Below, piece after piece: positions 18,214-27,900 of a stretch of 64,000 nucleotides of DNA (position 1 is the first letter of the stretch; every line of letters begins with the position of its first letter). This DNA comes from Prevotella sp. GTDB lineage: Bacteria > Bacteroidota > Bacteroidia > Bacteroidales > Bacteroidaceae. The stretch lies in the NCBI GenBank assembly GCA_017619755.1, contig JAFZRU010000048.1:1-64000 (forward strand), in the 5' to 3' direction. A program made the position numbers and the translations under genes. The notes below the pieces were generated by a model that saw nothing but the letters and a program-made list of their open reading frames with translations, had not been told where the DNA came from and searched no databases.

Positions 18214-18361
18214 TGGAGATTTTGGGTCTTCATCCCCATGCCTTGTAACAAATGTTATAGTTCATGTATCTGACATCATTCCTTTCCAAAATATCCCCTT
18301 GGATATTGGCTACATTTCCCGGTTTTTCGCGTCTTTGAATAAATCATCCACCAAGAAACCC

Positions 18362-20107
18362 ATGAAGAAGCAAGCACTCTCCATTTGTGTGATGTTGCTC
18401 TTGGCATCCACAACTTTCGCTCAGTACCCACAGCTCACTGACGAGGCCAAACACCTTATCGACTCCCTTGAGACATGCTGGAAAGCCCATAGCGATTCCG
18501 CATGGGCCAAGGCTTTCCCCATCGTCATTGAAGAGGCGAAGGCCGGAAGGCCATACGTGCCATGGGCGGCACGACCCTACGACCTCCGACAGGCGAAAAT
18601 ACCCGCATTCCCCGGTGCCGAGGGCGGCGGCATGTACACCTTCGGCGGACGTGGGGGCAAGGTGCTCACCGTCACCAACCTCAACGACGACGGCCCCGGT
18701 TCCTTCCGGTGGGCATGCGAGCAGGGCGGGGCGCGCATCGTCGTCTTCAACGTCTCCGGCATCATTCGTCTCAAGTCGCCCATCTACGTCCGGGCGCCCT
18801 ACATCACCATTGCCGGGCAGACCGCTCCGGGGGAGGGGGTCATCATCGCCGGAGAGTCCTTCCAGGTGGACACCCACGATGTCATCGTCCGTCACATGCG
18901 TTTCCGCAGGGGGGAGACCCTCGTGTGGCACCGTGAGGACTCCTTCGGGGGAAATCCCGTGGGCAACATCATGATCGACCACTGCTCTTGCGAATGGGGG
19001 CTGGACGAGAACATCTCCTTCTACCGGCACATGTTCGACCTCGGCGACGGCAAGGACAAGCGGAAGGAGCCCACTGTCAATGTCACCATACAAAACACCA
19101 TTTCGGCGAAAGCCCTCGACACGTGGAACCACTCCTTCGGCTCCACCATCGGAGGGGAGAACACCACGTTTATGCGAAACCTCTGGGCCGACAACACCGG
19201 GCGCAACCCAAGCATAGGGTGGGGAGGCGTGTTCAACTTCATCAACAACATCGTCTATAACTGGGTGCACCGCACGGCTGACGGAGGGGAGTACACCACC
19301 ATGTCCAATTTCATCAACAACTACTACAAGCCCGGCCCCCTCACGCCCAAGGACGGAGCCGTGGGGCATCGCATCATCAAGTCGGAGAGCCGAAGCGTCA
19401 ACCTCTTCCCCTTCAAGCAGTTCGGCAGGATTTACGCCACCGGGAACGTTATGGAAGGATACCCCGAAATCACCAAAGACAATTGGAACGGAGGCATACA
19501 GACCGCTGACAAGGACGGGGAGATGGATGCCACCGAACTTGCCCTCATGCGCTCCAACGAGCCTTTTGAGATGCCTTTCGTCACCATCATGGGGGCGGAG
19601 AAAGCCTTCGAATGGGTCCTCGCCAACGCGGGAGCCACCATCCCGTGCCGCGACATCGTGGACCAGCGCATCACCGAAGAGGTGCGCACGGGAGTGGCAT
19701 ACTATGTGGACAAGTATGAGAAGAAGGTGAAGGACAATCCCTACGGCGACATGTGGGGGCTGCACAAGAAATCGCAGGACGAAGACGGCCTCTTCAAGTA
19801 CCGCCGTCTCGACAAGGACTCCTACAAACTCGGCATCATCACCGACCCCAGGCAGATGGGAGGATACCCCGTCTATGGGGAGTGGCAACCCAGGGTGGAC
19901 ACCGACGGCGACGGCATGCCCGACGAGTGGGAGAAGGACAACGGCCTCAACCCCAACGACCCTGCCGACGCCAACCAGGACTGCAACGGTGACGGTTACA
20001 CCAACATCGAGAAATACATCAACGCCATTCCCACGCAGTCGAAAGTGGACTGGCGCAACCTCAACAACAACTACGACACCCTCGCCGCCAAAGGCAAGGT
20101 GATGTGA
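18362..20107 (+). CDS. secreted pectate lyase-like protein (PL1 type)
   Basis: The start at 18362 begins a clear signal peptide (MKKQALSICVMLLLASTTFAQ); the frame is open further upstream but that part overlaps the promoter region. The 581-residue protein has the beta-helix lyase pattern of Bacteroidota PL1 enzymes: IPAFPGAEGGGMYTFGGRGG, then TVTNLNDDGPGSFRWA, IVFNVSGII, MIDHCSCEWG and NPSIGWGGVFNFINN. Residues about 505-555 hold Asp/Asn-rich calcium motifs (DTDGDGMPDEWE, DCNGDGYTN). It should cleave homogalacturonan by beta-elimination outside the cytoplasmic membrane. The stop overlaps the region of the transketolase ribosome-binding site, so it is the first gene of the sugar-catabolic operon. 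Confidence 0.85.
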   Translation: MKKQALSICVMLLLASTTFAQYPQLTDEAKHLIDSLETCWKAHSDSAWAKAFPIVIEEAKAGRPYVPWAARPYDLRQAKIPAFPGAEGGGMYTFGGRGGKVLTVTNLNDDGPGSFRWACEQGGARIVVFNVSGIIRLKSPIYVRAPYITIAGQTAPGEGVIIAGESFQVDTHDVIVRHMRFRRGETLVWHREDSFGGNPVGNIMIDHCSCEWGLDENISFYRHMFDLGDGKDKRKEPTVNVTIQNTISAKALDTWNHSFGSTIGGENTTFMRNLWADNTGRNPSIGWGGVFNFINNIVYNWVHRTADGGEYTTMSNFINNYYKPGPLTPKDGAVGHRIIKSESRSVNLFPFKQFGRIYATGNVMEGYPEITKDNWNGGIQTADKDGEMDATELALMRSNEPFEMPFVTIMGAEKAFEWVLANAGATIPCRDIVDQRITEEVRTGVAYYVDKYEKKVKDNPYGDMWGLHKKSQDEDGLFKYRRLDKDSYKLGIITDPRQMGGYPVYGEWQPRVDTDGDGMPDEWEKDNGLNPNDPADANQDCNGDGYTNIEKYINAIPTQSKVDWRNLNNNYDTLAAKGKVM

Positions 20108-20121
20108 GAAAAGGAAAGGAC

Positions 20122-20955
20122 ATGAACAACAAAGAACTTGTTTTATTGGCCGAACGCAACCGCAAGCGCTTGGTGGAGGTGGTCTTCCGAGCCAAGGCAG
20201 GACACATCGGCGGGGACCTCTCGTGCCTCAACGTCATGACGGCCCTCTATTTCCACGTCATGAGAAACCTCGACCCCGAAAACCCGAAGGCACCGGCGCG
20301 GGACCGCTTCGTACTCAGCAAGGGGCATTGCGTGGAGGCGCTGTATGTCACACTTGAAGCCAAGGGCTTCCTCAAAAGCGAGACCCTCGACACCCTCGGG
20401 AAGTTCGGCTCCATTCTCTCAGGCCACCCCACCATCGAGGTGCCGGGAATAGAGGTCAACAGCGGCGCCCTCGGGCATGGGCTGAGCATAGGGGTGGGAA
20501 TGGCCCTCGCTGCCAAGATGGACGGCAAAGACTACCGCACCTACGTCCTCATGGGCGACGGCGAGCAGGGAGAAGGGTCCGTCTATGAGGCTGCCATGGC
20601 GGCGCACAAGCACCATCTCGACAACCTCGTGGCTGTCATCGACCGTAACAGGCTGCAAATCAGTGGAGACACGGAGGACGTGATGCCCTTGGAGAACATC
20701 AAGGAGCGGTACACGGCTTTCGGATGGGAGGTTTCCGAGATGAACGGCGACGACATGGACGACATCGTGAGGACTTTCGACGCCATCGACTACCACAACG
20801 AGAGGCCACACCTCATCGTGAGCCATACCACCAAGGGCAAGGGCGTGTCTTTCATGGAAGGAGTGGCCAAATGGCACCACGGCGTGCTTGACGAGAAGCA
20901 GTGCCAACAAGCCGTGGAGGAGATAGAAAACAGAATCAAGCAGCTGATAGGCTGA
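20122..20955 (+). CDS. transketolase N-terminal subunit (split; possible apulose-4-phosphate transketolase)
   Basis: The 277-residue protein is the thiamine-diphosphate-binding half of a split transketolase: GHIGGDLSCLN, LSKGHCVEALY, GHGLSIGVGMA, the GDGEQGEG...NR diphosphate motif, and HTTKGKGVSFME. The start at 20122 is preferred over a GTG at 20104 because GGAAAGGA lies just ahead of it. It needs the next gene to make the active enzyme. With the kinase and isomerase downstream, and a pectin lyase upstream, its acceptor or donor may be apulose 4-phosphate (AptA/AptB-type enzyme) rather than the ordinary pentose phosphates. That substrate is inferred from gene order only. Confidence 0.85.
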   Translation: MNNKELVLLAERNRKRLVEVVFRAKAGHIGGDLSCLNVMTALYFHVMRNLDPENPKAPARDRFVLSKGHCVEALYVTLEAKGFLKSETLDTLGKFGSILSGHPTIEVPGIEVNSGALGHGLSIGVGMALAAKMDGKDYRTYVLMGDGEQGEGSVYEAAMAAHKHHLDNLVAVIDRNRLQISGDTEDVMPLENIKERYTAFGWEVSEMNGDDMDDIVRTFDAIDYHNERPHLIVSHTTKGKGVSFMEGVAKWHHGVLDEKQCQQAVEEIENRIKQLIG

Positions 20956-20975
20956 GAAAACACAATACCATCAAC

Positions 20976-21908
20976 ATGATTGCATGTAGGAAAATGTTCA
21001 CCGACACGCTGCTCCAATTAGCGCGGCAGGACAAGGACATCATTGCGGTGACAACAGACGCCAGGGGGTCGGTGACTTTAGGAGACTTCGCTGCACAACT
21101 GCCACGGCAGTTTGTGGAGTGCGGCATCGCGGAGCAGGATGCCGTGGGCATCGCGGCTGGTTTGGCGCACAGTGGAAAGAAAGTGTTCTGCTGCGGGCCG
21201 GCGTGCTTCTACGTCGCCAGGGCCCTCGAACAAGTGAAGGTGGATCTGGCATACAGCCAAAACCCCGTCACCATACTCGGTGTGAGCGGAGGGGTGGCCT
21301 ACGGGGCGCTCGGAGCCACGCACCACTCCTTGCACGACATCGCCGCCTTGGCTTGCTTCCCGGGGATGAACATCTGTCTTCCAAGCGACTGGAGGGTGAC
21401 TAAGAAACTGGTGGAAATGCTGGTCGATTTCCCACAACCTTGTTATGTCAGGGTGGGAAGGGCCGCCGTTCCCGATGTCTATCCCGATGACCATTTTGAC
21501 TTTCAGATAGGAAAGGCCATCCACGTCATGGACGGCGACGACCTCGCCATCGTGGCCACCGGGGAGACCGTCTATCACGCCTGGCAGGCGGCGCTCCTCC
21601 TGCGAGAGAAAGGTGTCAGCGCCAGGGTGCTCGACATGTCCTGGCTCAAGCCTTTCGACAGTGAGGCTGTCAGAAAGGCCGCGAGGGAGACCGGGAGGGT
21701 CGTCACCGTGGAGGAGCACAGCCGTCATGGAGGTCTCGGGGCTTTGGTCTGCGAGGCATTGAGCGAGCAGCCCGTGCCGGTGCGCATCATCGGAATACCC
21801 GACGAAAACGTGGTGCATGGCAGCAGTTTGGAAATATTCCACCACTACGGCCTTGATGCCGAGGGCGTGGCCAAGGCCGCCTTGGATTTCATCAACAACA
21901 AATCATAA
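20976..21908 (+). CDS. transketolase C-terminal subunit
   Basis: The 310-residue protein is the pyrimidine-binding and C-terminal half of transketolase. It has the catalytic Glu in VECGIAEQDAVGIAAGLA, the loop GVSGGVAYGALGATHHSLHD, and a C-terminal domain (HVMDGDDLAIVATG). It starts 20 bp after the partner subunit. Such split transketolases are common in catabolic operons for unusual sugars. The pair would transfer a two-carbon ketol unit in the cytoplasm. Confidence 0.87.
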   Translation: MIACRKMFTDTLLQLARQDKDIIAVTTDARGSVTLGDFAAQLPRQFVECGIAEQDAVGIAAGLAHSGKKVFCCGPACFYVARALEQVKVDLAYSQNPVTILGVSGGVAYGALGATHHSLHDIAALACFPGMNICLPSDWRVTKKLVEMLVDFPQPCYVRVGRAAVPDVYPDDHFDFQIGKAIHVMDGDDLAIVATGETVYHAWQAALLLREKGVSARVLDMSWLKPFDSEAVRKAARETGRVVTVEEHSRHGGLGALVCEALSEQPVPVRIIGIPDENVVHGSSLEIFHHYGLDAEGVAKAALDFINNKS

Positions 21909-21921
21909 GAAGGATAGTGAC

Positions 21922-23391
21922 ATGCACAAAATCATAGCCATCGACCAAAGCACTTCATCGACCAAGGCCATGCTCTTCGACGAGCAATGCCGCATGTTGC
22001 AACGGTGCCATGTGGACCACAAGCAATACTACCCCAAGGCCGGATGGGTGGAGCACGACCCGGAGGAAATATATCACAACATGGTGAAGACCATCGGGCA
22101 GCTCGTGCCAACGCCGGGGGAGGATGAATACAGTATGGCCATCACCAACCAGCTGGAGACCGTCGTCGTGTGGGAGAAGGCCACCGGGCAACCCATCTAC
22201 AACGCTCTCGTGTGGCAGGACAACCGAGGGGCGGAACTGTGTGCACAACTGCGGAGGCAGGGATGCCAGCAAATGGTTAGCGACAAGAGCGGACTGCTCA
22301 TCGACCCCAATTTCTCCGCCACTTGTGTCAGATGGGTGCTCGACAATGTGGAGGGAGCGCAGCAGGCGGCGGAGGAGGGAAAACTCGCCACAGGCACCAT
22401 CGACACCTGGCTCGTGTGGAAACTCACCGGAGGGAAGTCGTTCCTCACGGACACCACCAACGCTTCGAGGACGATGCTCTTCAACATCCACACTATGCAA
22501 TGGGACGAGGAGTTGCTGCAACTCTTCCGAATACCCCGCACCATGATGGCCGACGTGCTGCCGTGCGACGCTGTTTATGGAGAGACCACCGTGGAGGGGC
22601 TCTTCGACAAACCCATCCCCATCGCCGGCGTATTAGGCGACTCCCATGGTGCGCTTGTGGGGCAGATGTGTTTTGAGAAAGGTTCTGGAAAGGTCACCTA
22701 CGGCACCGGCTCTTCCGTCATGGTCAACATCGGGGAGCAAGCCCTGCCGGCACCGGAAGGATTGGTCACATCCGTGGGGTTCTCCGCCTTCGGCAAGCAC
22801 TTTTACGGATATGAAGGAAACATCTACAGCACCGGCGCCACCCTCAAGTGGATGGCCGACCAACTGCAATTAGTGAGCCATCCGTCGGAGATGGAGGCCA
22901 TCGCAGGAACCGTGACAACCACCGAGGGGGTGTATGTTGTTCCTGCTTTCGCAGGATTAGGCGCTCCATGGTGGAAGCCGGAGGCCAAGGCCGCCATCGT
23001 GGGCATGACATTCGCCACGACAAAGGCGCACGTCATCAGGGCCGCCTTGGAATCCATCGCCTACCAAGTGAGGGACCTCGTGGGGGTGATGGAAAAGGCC
23101 ACCGGCGGAACGCTGCGGGAAATATGCGCCGACGGAGGCCCCACAAAAAACCAGTTGCTCATGCAGTTCCAAGCCAACCAACTCGACACGCCCGTGGTGT
23201 GTACGGAGGTGGAGGATGCTTCGGCCATGGGAGCCGTCGTCATGAACGGCTTTGCCAGAGGGGTGTGGACGGACTTCTCACAAGTGGTCGGAATGAGAAG
23301 CATCACACAGGTCTTCAAGCCGGAACACTCTGCTGCTGTTGACGAGTGCTATGCGGGATGGCGGAAGGCCGTGGAAATGATAACGCGATAG
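21922..23391 (+). CDS. FGGY-family carbohydrate kinase (not a typical glycerol kinase)
   Basis: The 489-residue protein has both FGGY lobes: DQSTSSTKAMLFD (residues about 6-18), WVEHDPEEIY, GVLGDSHGALVGQ, VTYGTGSS and the C-terminal ICADGGPTKNQLLMQ. Overall it is closest in style to glycerol kinase. However, the glycerol-binding pair Arg-Glu of the NQRET motif reads NQLET here, so the Arg is replaced by Leu and glycerol is an unlikely substrate. Between split transketolase genes and an isomerase gene, a ketose kinase such as apulose kinase fits better. The gene starts 13 bp after the transketolase stop. Confidence 0.83.
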   Translation: MHKIIAIDQSTSSTKAMLFDEQCRMLQRCHVDHKQYYPKAGWVEHDPEEIYHNMVKTIGQLVPTPGEDEYSMAITNQLETVVVWEKATGQPIYNALVWQDNRGAELCAQLRRQGCQQMVSDKSGLLIDPNFSATCVRWVLDNVEGAQQAAEEGKLATGTIDTWLVWKLTGGKSFLTDTTNASRTMLFNIHTMQWDEELLQLFRIPRTMMADVLPCDAVYGETTVEGLFDKPIPIAGVLGDSHGALVGQMCFEKGSGKVTYGTGSSVMVNIGEQALPAPEGLVTSVGFSAFGKHFYGYEGNIYSTGATLKWMADQLQLVSHPSEMEAIAGTVTTTEGVYVVPAFAGLGAPWWKPEAKAAIVGMTFATTKAHVIRAALESIAYQVRDLVGVMEKATGGTLREICADGGPTKNQLLMQFQANQLDTPVVCTEVEDASAMGAVVMNGFARGVWTDFSQVVGMRSITQVFKPEHSAAVDECYAGWRKAVEMITR

Positions 23392-23416
23392 AAGAACGAA
23401 ATCAACCTATAAAGAT

Positions 23417-24838
23417 ATGAAAAACGGAAAAACTTGTTTTGGCGTGATCATCGGGACACGCGCCTATTTTAATTCGGAACTTGCGCGTGACGTGCGCAAG
23501 CAACTGCTCAAGACACTCGACAACCTCGGATATGAGTATGTCATCCTGCCGGAGGACGCCACGCCCACGGGGAGCAGCAGCATCGAGACAAGGGAGGACG
23601 GACTGAAGGTGGCAAGGCAGTTCCGCGAGCATCGCGACGAAATCGACGGCATCATCGTCTCGCTGCCCAACTTCGGTTTTGAAATCGGTATCATCAACGC
23701 CATCAGCGACGCCGACCTCAACGTGCCGGTGCTGGTGCAGGCTTGCGACGACGAGAACGACAAGGTGGACCTTGACAGCAGACGCGACGCCTTCTGCGGA
23801 AAAATATCCGTGTGCAACAACCTCTACCAGTATGGCATACCGTTCACCGACACCACGTTGCACACCTATTCCATCTACAGCCCGCTGTTGGAAAAGGACC
23901 TCGTGAAATTCGCCGCCATCTGCAGGGTGGTCAACGGGTTGCGCCACTGCCGCATCGGGCAGATCGGCACAAGGCCCTTGGGATTCAACACCTGCCGCGC
24001 CAGTGAGAAACTCTTGCAGAGGAGCGGAATCACCGTAGTGCCGGCCGACTTGTCGGAAATCCTCTTCGCTGCGCAGAAAATCAAGGACGACGACCTCGCG
24101 TTCCTCGACATGTGCAAGAAGGTGGAGGGCTATGCAGAGGTGCCTGACAACTACCGCGAGAAACTCAAACTACAGGCGAAATTCGGTGTGGCCGTGGAGC
24201 AATGGATAGAAGCCAACGACGTGCAGGCGGTGGCCATCCAGTGCTGGGACTCGTTGGAGCAGAACTATGGCTGCGCAGCATGCGTCACCATGTCCATGCT
24301 TAGCGACAAACTCATTCCGGCGGCTTGTGAGACCGACATCGCTGGGGCTGTCTCCATGTACGCCCTCGCCCTCGCATCGGAAAAGGCACCGGCCTTGCTC
24401 GACTGGAACAACAACTTTGCAGAGGAGCGCGACAAGTGCGTCTGCACACACTGCGGCAACTTCCCCAAGTCGTTCGTGAATAACAACCTCCGCCTCGGGC
24501 CGCTTGGCGTGCTTGGCCGTACGTTGGGTAAGGTGAACACCTTCGGGGCGGTGTATGCCAAGGTGACGGCTGGCGACTTCACGTTCTTCCGCATCTCCAC
24601 CGACGACCCGAAGGGGTGCATCAAGGCATATCTCGGAAAGGGGATTATCACCGACGACCCATACGGCATGGACGGGTGCATCGCCGTCACAAAGGTGGAA
24701 CGGTTGCAGCAGTTGATGAAATATATCTGCAAGAACGGTTTCGAGCATCACGTGGCCATGTGCCGCACCGATGTCGTGGAGATTGTGCAGGAGGCACTCG
24801 ACACCTATCTCGGGTGGAACCTCTATGTGCATGAGTGA
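23417..24838 (+). CDS. L-fucose/L-arabinose isomerase-family protein (possible D-apiose isomerase)
   Basis: The 473-residue cytoplasmic protein has the fold pattern of fucose/arabinose isomerases: an N-terminal GTRAYFNSELARDVR region, a middle PNFGFEIG segment, and C-terminal metal-site residues Glu in CETDIAG, Asp in LLDWNNN and His in CTHCGN. It would interconvert an aldose and a ketose using a divalent metal. As last gene of the operon it would feed the kinase and then the transketolase. D-apiose to apulose is my best guess because the operon begins with a pectin lyase and apiose occurs in rhamnogalacturonan II. Other pentoses or deoxyhexoses remain possible. Confidence 0.8.
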   Translation: MKNGKTCFGVIIGTRAYFNSELARDVRKQLLKTLDNLGYEYVILPEDATPTGSSSIETREDGLKVARQFREHRDEIDGIIVSLPNFGFEIGIINAISDADLNVPVLVQACDDENDKVDLDSRRDAFCGKISVCNNLYQYGIPFTDTTLHTYSIYSPLLEKDLVKFAAICRVVNGLRHCRIGQIGTRPLGFNTCRASEKLLQRSGITVVPADLSEILFAAQKIKDDDLAFLDMCKKVEGYAEVPDNYREKLKLQAKFGVAVEQWIEANDVQAVAIQCWDSLEQNYGCAACVTMSMLSDKLIPAACETDIAGAVSMYALALASEKAPALLDWNNNFAEERDKCVCTHCGNFPKSFVNNNLRLGPLGVLGRTLGKVNTFGAVYAKVTAGDFTFFRISTDDPKGCIKAYLGKGIITDDPYGMDGCIAVTKVERLQQLMKYICKNGFEHHVAMCRTDVVEIVQEALDTYLGWNLYVHE

Positions 24839-24860
24839 CACACCGACCATACCTTTTGAA

Positions 24861-24894
24861 AAATCGCCCCGTCCACATTCGGTCGGGGCGATTT
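24861..24894. terminator. bidirectional terminator between convergent genes
   Basis: An 11-bp perfect stem (AAATCGCCCCG, 24861-24871, with 24884-24894) and a 12-nt loop lie between the two convergent stop codons. A-rich and T-rich flanks (AAAAA before, TTT after) allow it to act in both directions. Confidence 0.85.
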
Positions 24895-24918
24895 CTGTTA
24901 TGGGTGTGATGGCTGGTG

Positions 24919-27900
24919 TCAGTTGCTGCCGGCAAGCACGATGTCCACGACGCTGGTCACGTCGCTGACGCTGATGACGTTGTCATCGTTGATGTCGGCT
25001 TGGTCGATGAAGAATATGGAGGGATTGTTGCCAAGAATGTATTCCACCAAGAGTGAGATGTCGGTGGTGGTCACTTGACCGTCATGGTTGACATCGCCCA
25101 TGAGCCAGTTCTCTTTCGAAGCCGTGGTGGCCTCGCCCAGACCACCCATCTCGTTGGCGGCGCGAACCGACCAAGTGGCGTCGGCGTCGTCCACCTCGTA
25201 GGTAGGTTCAATGGTGAAATCCACCACGCTGCCGTCTTTCACGATGGCCCAGCAGAACACGTGGTTGCTGTCGTCCCACGTCAGTGTGTTGCCGGAGAGC
25301 GTCACGTTGGTGGGGGCGCTCGCCTGCTCCGTGTAGCTGGTGGGATCCCATTCGCCATACATGTTGGTCATATCGGCGGCCTCGGCGGCTTCGGCGGCGG
25401 TCAGCACGGGGTTGTTGGTGTGGTCGCCACCAAAGACAGTTTTGCGACCGCTCAGGTCAACGCTCTGGCCGGAAGTGGTGGTGGAGTTATACTCGGCGAA
25501 GCGCTTGGGATAGCCGCCGCTCATCTCGCTCCAACCTTCGGCAGAAGGCACAATGTCCATCTTCGTGTCTATCCACAGCGCAATGGGCGTGCCTTGACCC
25601 CAAGGACGTCCCAAGGTGTATTTCCCGTTGAGTGCACTGCTCTCGCCCTTGATGGTGCAGTCCTTGAACACATAGCCATAATTGATGCTCTTCGATGGCA
25701 CGGCGATGTAGCCGCCGGTGTTCATGCACACTTGGATTTCCACGGCGTTGAAATAGGAGTCGCCTTTGCCGCAGAGGAAATCGGTGCGGCCGCGCACGAG
25801 GCCGTTCTCGAAGTAGTAGAGGCCGTTGTCGTTGTTCGAGGTCCATGTGTCCTGATAGCCCCAGAGGCAGGTGTTCTTGTAGATGGTGTTCGAACCCCTG
25901 TCTTGGACGGCGATGTTGCGGCCGCGGGCGTCTTCCATTCCGCTCTTCACGGTGAGGTCTTGGAAGTAGGTGTTCTTGACACTGTTTTGCAGTTGCAGCA
26001 CGTCGCTCTTGCTGATGCCGTCATAGACGCTCGTGGTGCCGTAGGTGCCGGCGTAGGTGGCGTCAGCAGGGATGTCGTTGGTGATGACCACGCCGTCCAT
26101 GCTCTCGCCGATGAACGAGATGTTGGAGGCGGAAATCTTGGTGATGGGGCTGGGATAGGTGTTGCCGTCATCGCTCACGATGGTCTCCGTTGCGTTTTGC
26201 GGCAGGGTGTAGGTGCCGTTGTGGAGGAAGATGCGGTAGCGGGTGGTCTTGTCGCTGCGGCTGTTGGCGGCGTTGATGGCGGCCACCAAGTCGGCGTCGC
26301 TCTTCACATAATAGTCATACAGACCCTTGGCAATTTCTGGCACGCTGCGGGTGGAGAAACTGATGGTGACGGCCTCGTCGAGGGTGTTCCCCGTGAGGTC
26401 GCTCACGCTGTTGGCTGGCAGGGTGAAGGTGTAGTTGGTGGAATAGGAGAGACCCTTGTATTCGAAGACCACCGTCTTGCCGCTGACCGTACCGGTGAGG
26501 GGTTGTCCGTTGAGGGTGGCCTCGGCACCGTCGGTAAGCATCACTTTCTCGTCGAAGGTGAGCACCACCTTGCCATTGGCGGAGGCATTGTCGGCGCCGT
26601 TCTCTGGCACGGTGCTGACGAGCACGGGTGCCGTGCCGTCGTCCTGCAGTTTTTCGGTGCCGGTGATGAACACCATGGCGATGGCGTTGCCGTCGTTCTT
26701 CGACGACGCACCTTTCACCTCCGATGTATAGTCGGGAATTATGCGCAACCATAGGTTGGCCTGATTGTTAGCTTCGGCGGTCAGCTGTCCGCTGTAGGAG
26801 CAAAGGGCCTTGGCACCGGTGAGGCTGATGCTCCCGTTGGTGACCCAGTTTTCGCCGTCGGTGGAGTATTCCACGTTGTATTTGGTGTAGGAGTTGTAGT
26901 TGTAGAGCATGTCAAACTGCACCTTGATGTCGGTGAAGGCGGTGGCGTTGACTTTCGTCTGCCAGTAGTAGTGTCCCACGTCGCCCTCTGTTTCACCTGT
27001 TTTCCAGTTGACGGCGGCGCCGGCCATTGACTCGTAGCCTCCGGCGGCCTCCGTGCTCTTGTCAAGCCAGGAGGTGGTGTTAGTGCCGTCGGTCAGGGTG
27101 AAGGCGGCTGTCTCGTTGTCTTCGGAGGCGAAGTCGGCCACGCGACCGCTGTTGCCCCGGACATAGAAGTCCCAACCGGCGATGATGTCGCTCTGCGAGA
27201 AGAAGGCGGTGAGGGTGACATCCTCCGTCATTTTCACGCGAATCTCCCGGGCGGTCTGTCCGTCGCTCCAGTTGCTGAAGTTCACCAAACCCTCGTATTG
27301 GTTGGCGGTGAGGGTGACGTAGGTGTCCTCCTCATACATGTTCTTCCCATCCACCACGGTGGGGGCGGGGTCGAGCTTCACCATGTAGTCGTTGCTCCCA
27401 TCGACGGTCAGGGCAAGCGAGTAGGTGTTCACCGCCTCGAAATTGGCGGTGAGGGCGGCCTCGCTTTCCACGGTGTAGGTGAACTTGGCGTTGGTGGAGA
27501 CCACGGAGCCGCCGGCATCGGTCCAGTTGATGAAGTGGTAGCCGAAGTTGGGGGTGGCGGTGAGGCTCACCTCGCTGCCGGCCTCGTAAACCTCGTCGTT
27601 GGGGTAGGCACTCACCGTTCCGCCCTCAGCCGGGTTGGCGGCGATGGTGAGGGGATAGGTGACGACGGCCTGAGTGATGCCGTTGAACGTGCCGCTCACC
27701 ACCACGTTGCCAATGCAGATGTTCTTGTTGTTGGCGCAGTCGGAGATGTAAATGCGGAAGGTGAACTCGTCCACGCCGCTCGCGCTGATATCGTGGCTGT
27801 GGTAGAGTTGGGCTTTATCAGCGTTTGTTCCGTTGTTGCGCAATAGGTCGTTCTTCGGGTCGTTAATCTTGGTGATTGTGCTCTCCACACCGTCGAGGGT

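Noticed and set aside
18344-19888. 514-codon minus-strand frame opposite the pectate lyase-like gene
   Set aside because: Antisense shadow with no signal, motif or promoter; the plus-strand gene is well supported.
20104-20121. GTG start at 20104 for the transketolase N-terminal subunit
   Set aside because: The ATG at 20122 has a GGAAAGGA ribosome-binding site and begins the conserved sequence; the earlier start would overlap the lyase stop.
25075-26754. 559-codon open frame opposite the pectin esterase
   Set aside because: Shadow of the real gene; the composition (Val, Gly, His, Ala) mirrors the opposite strand and no motif is present.
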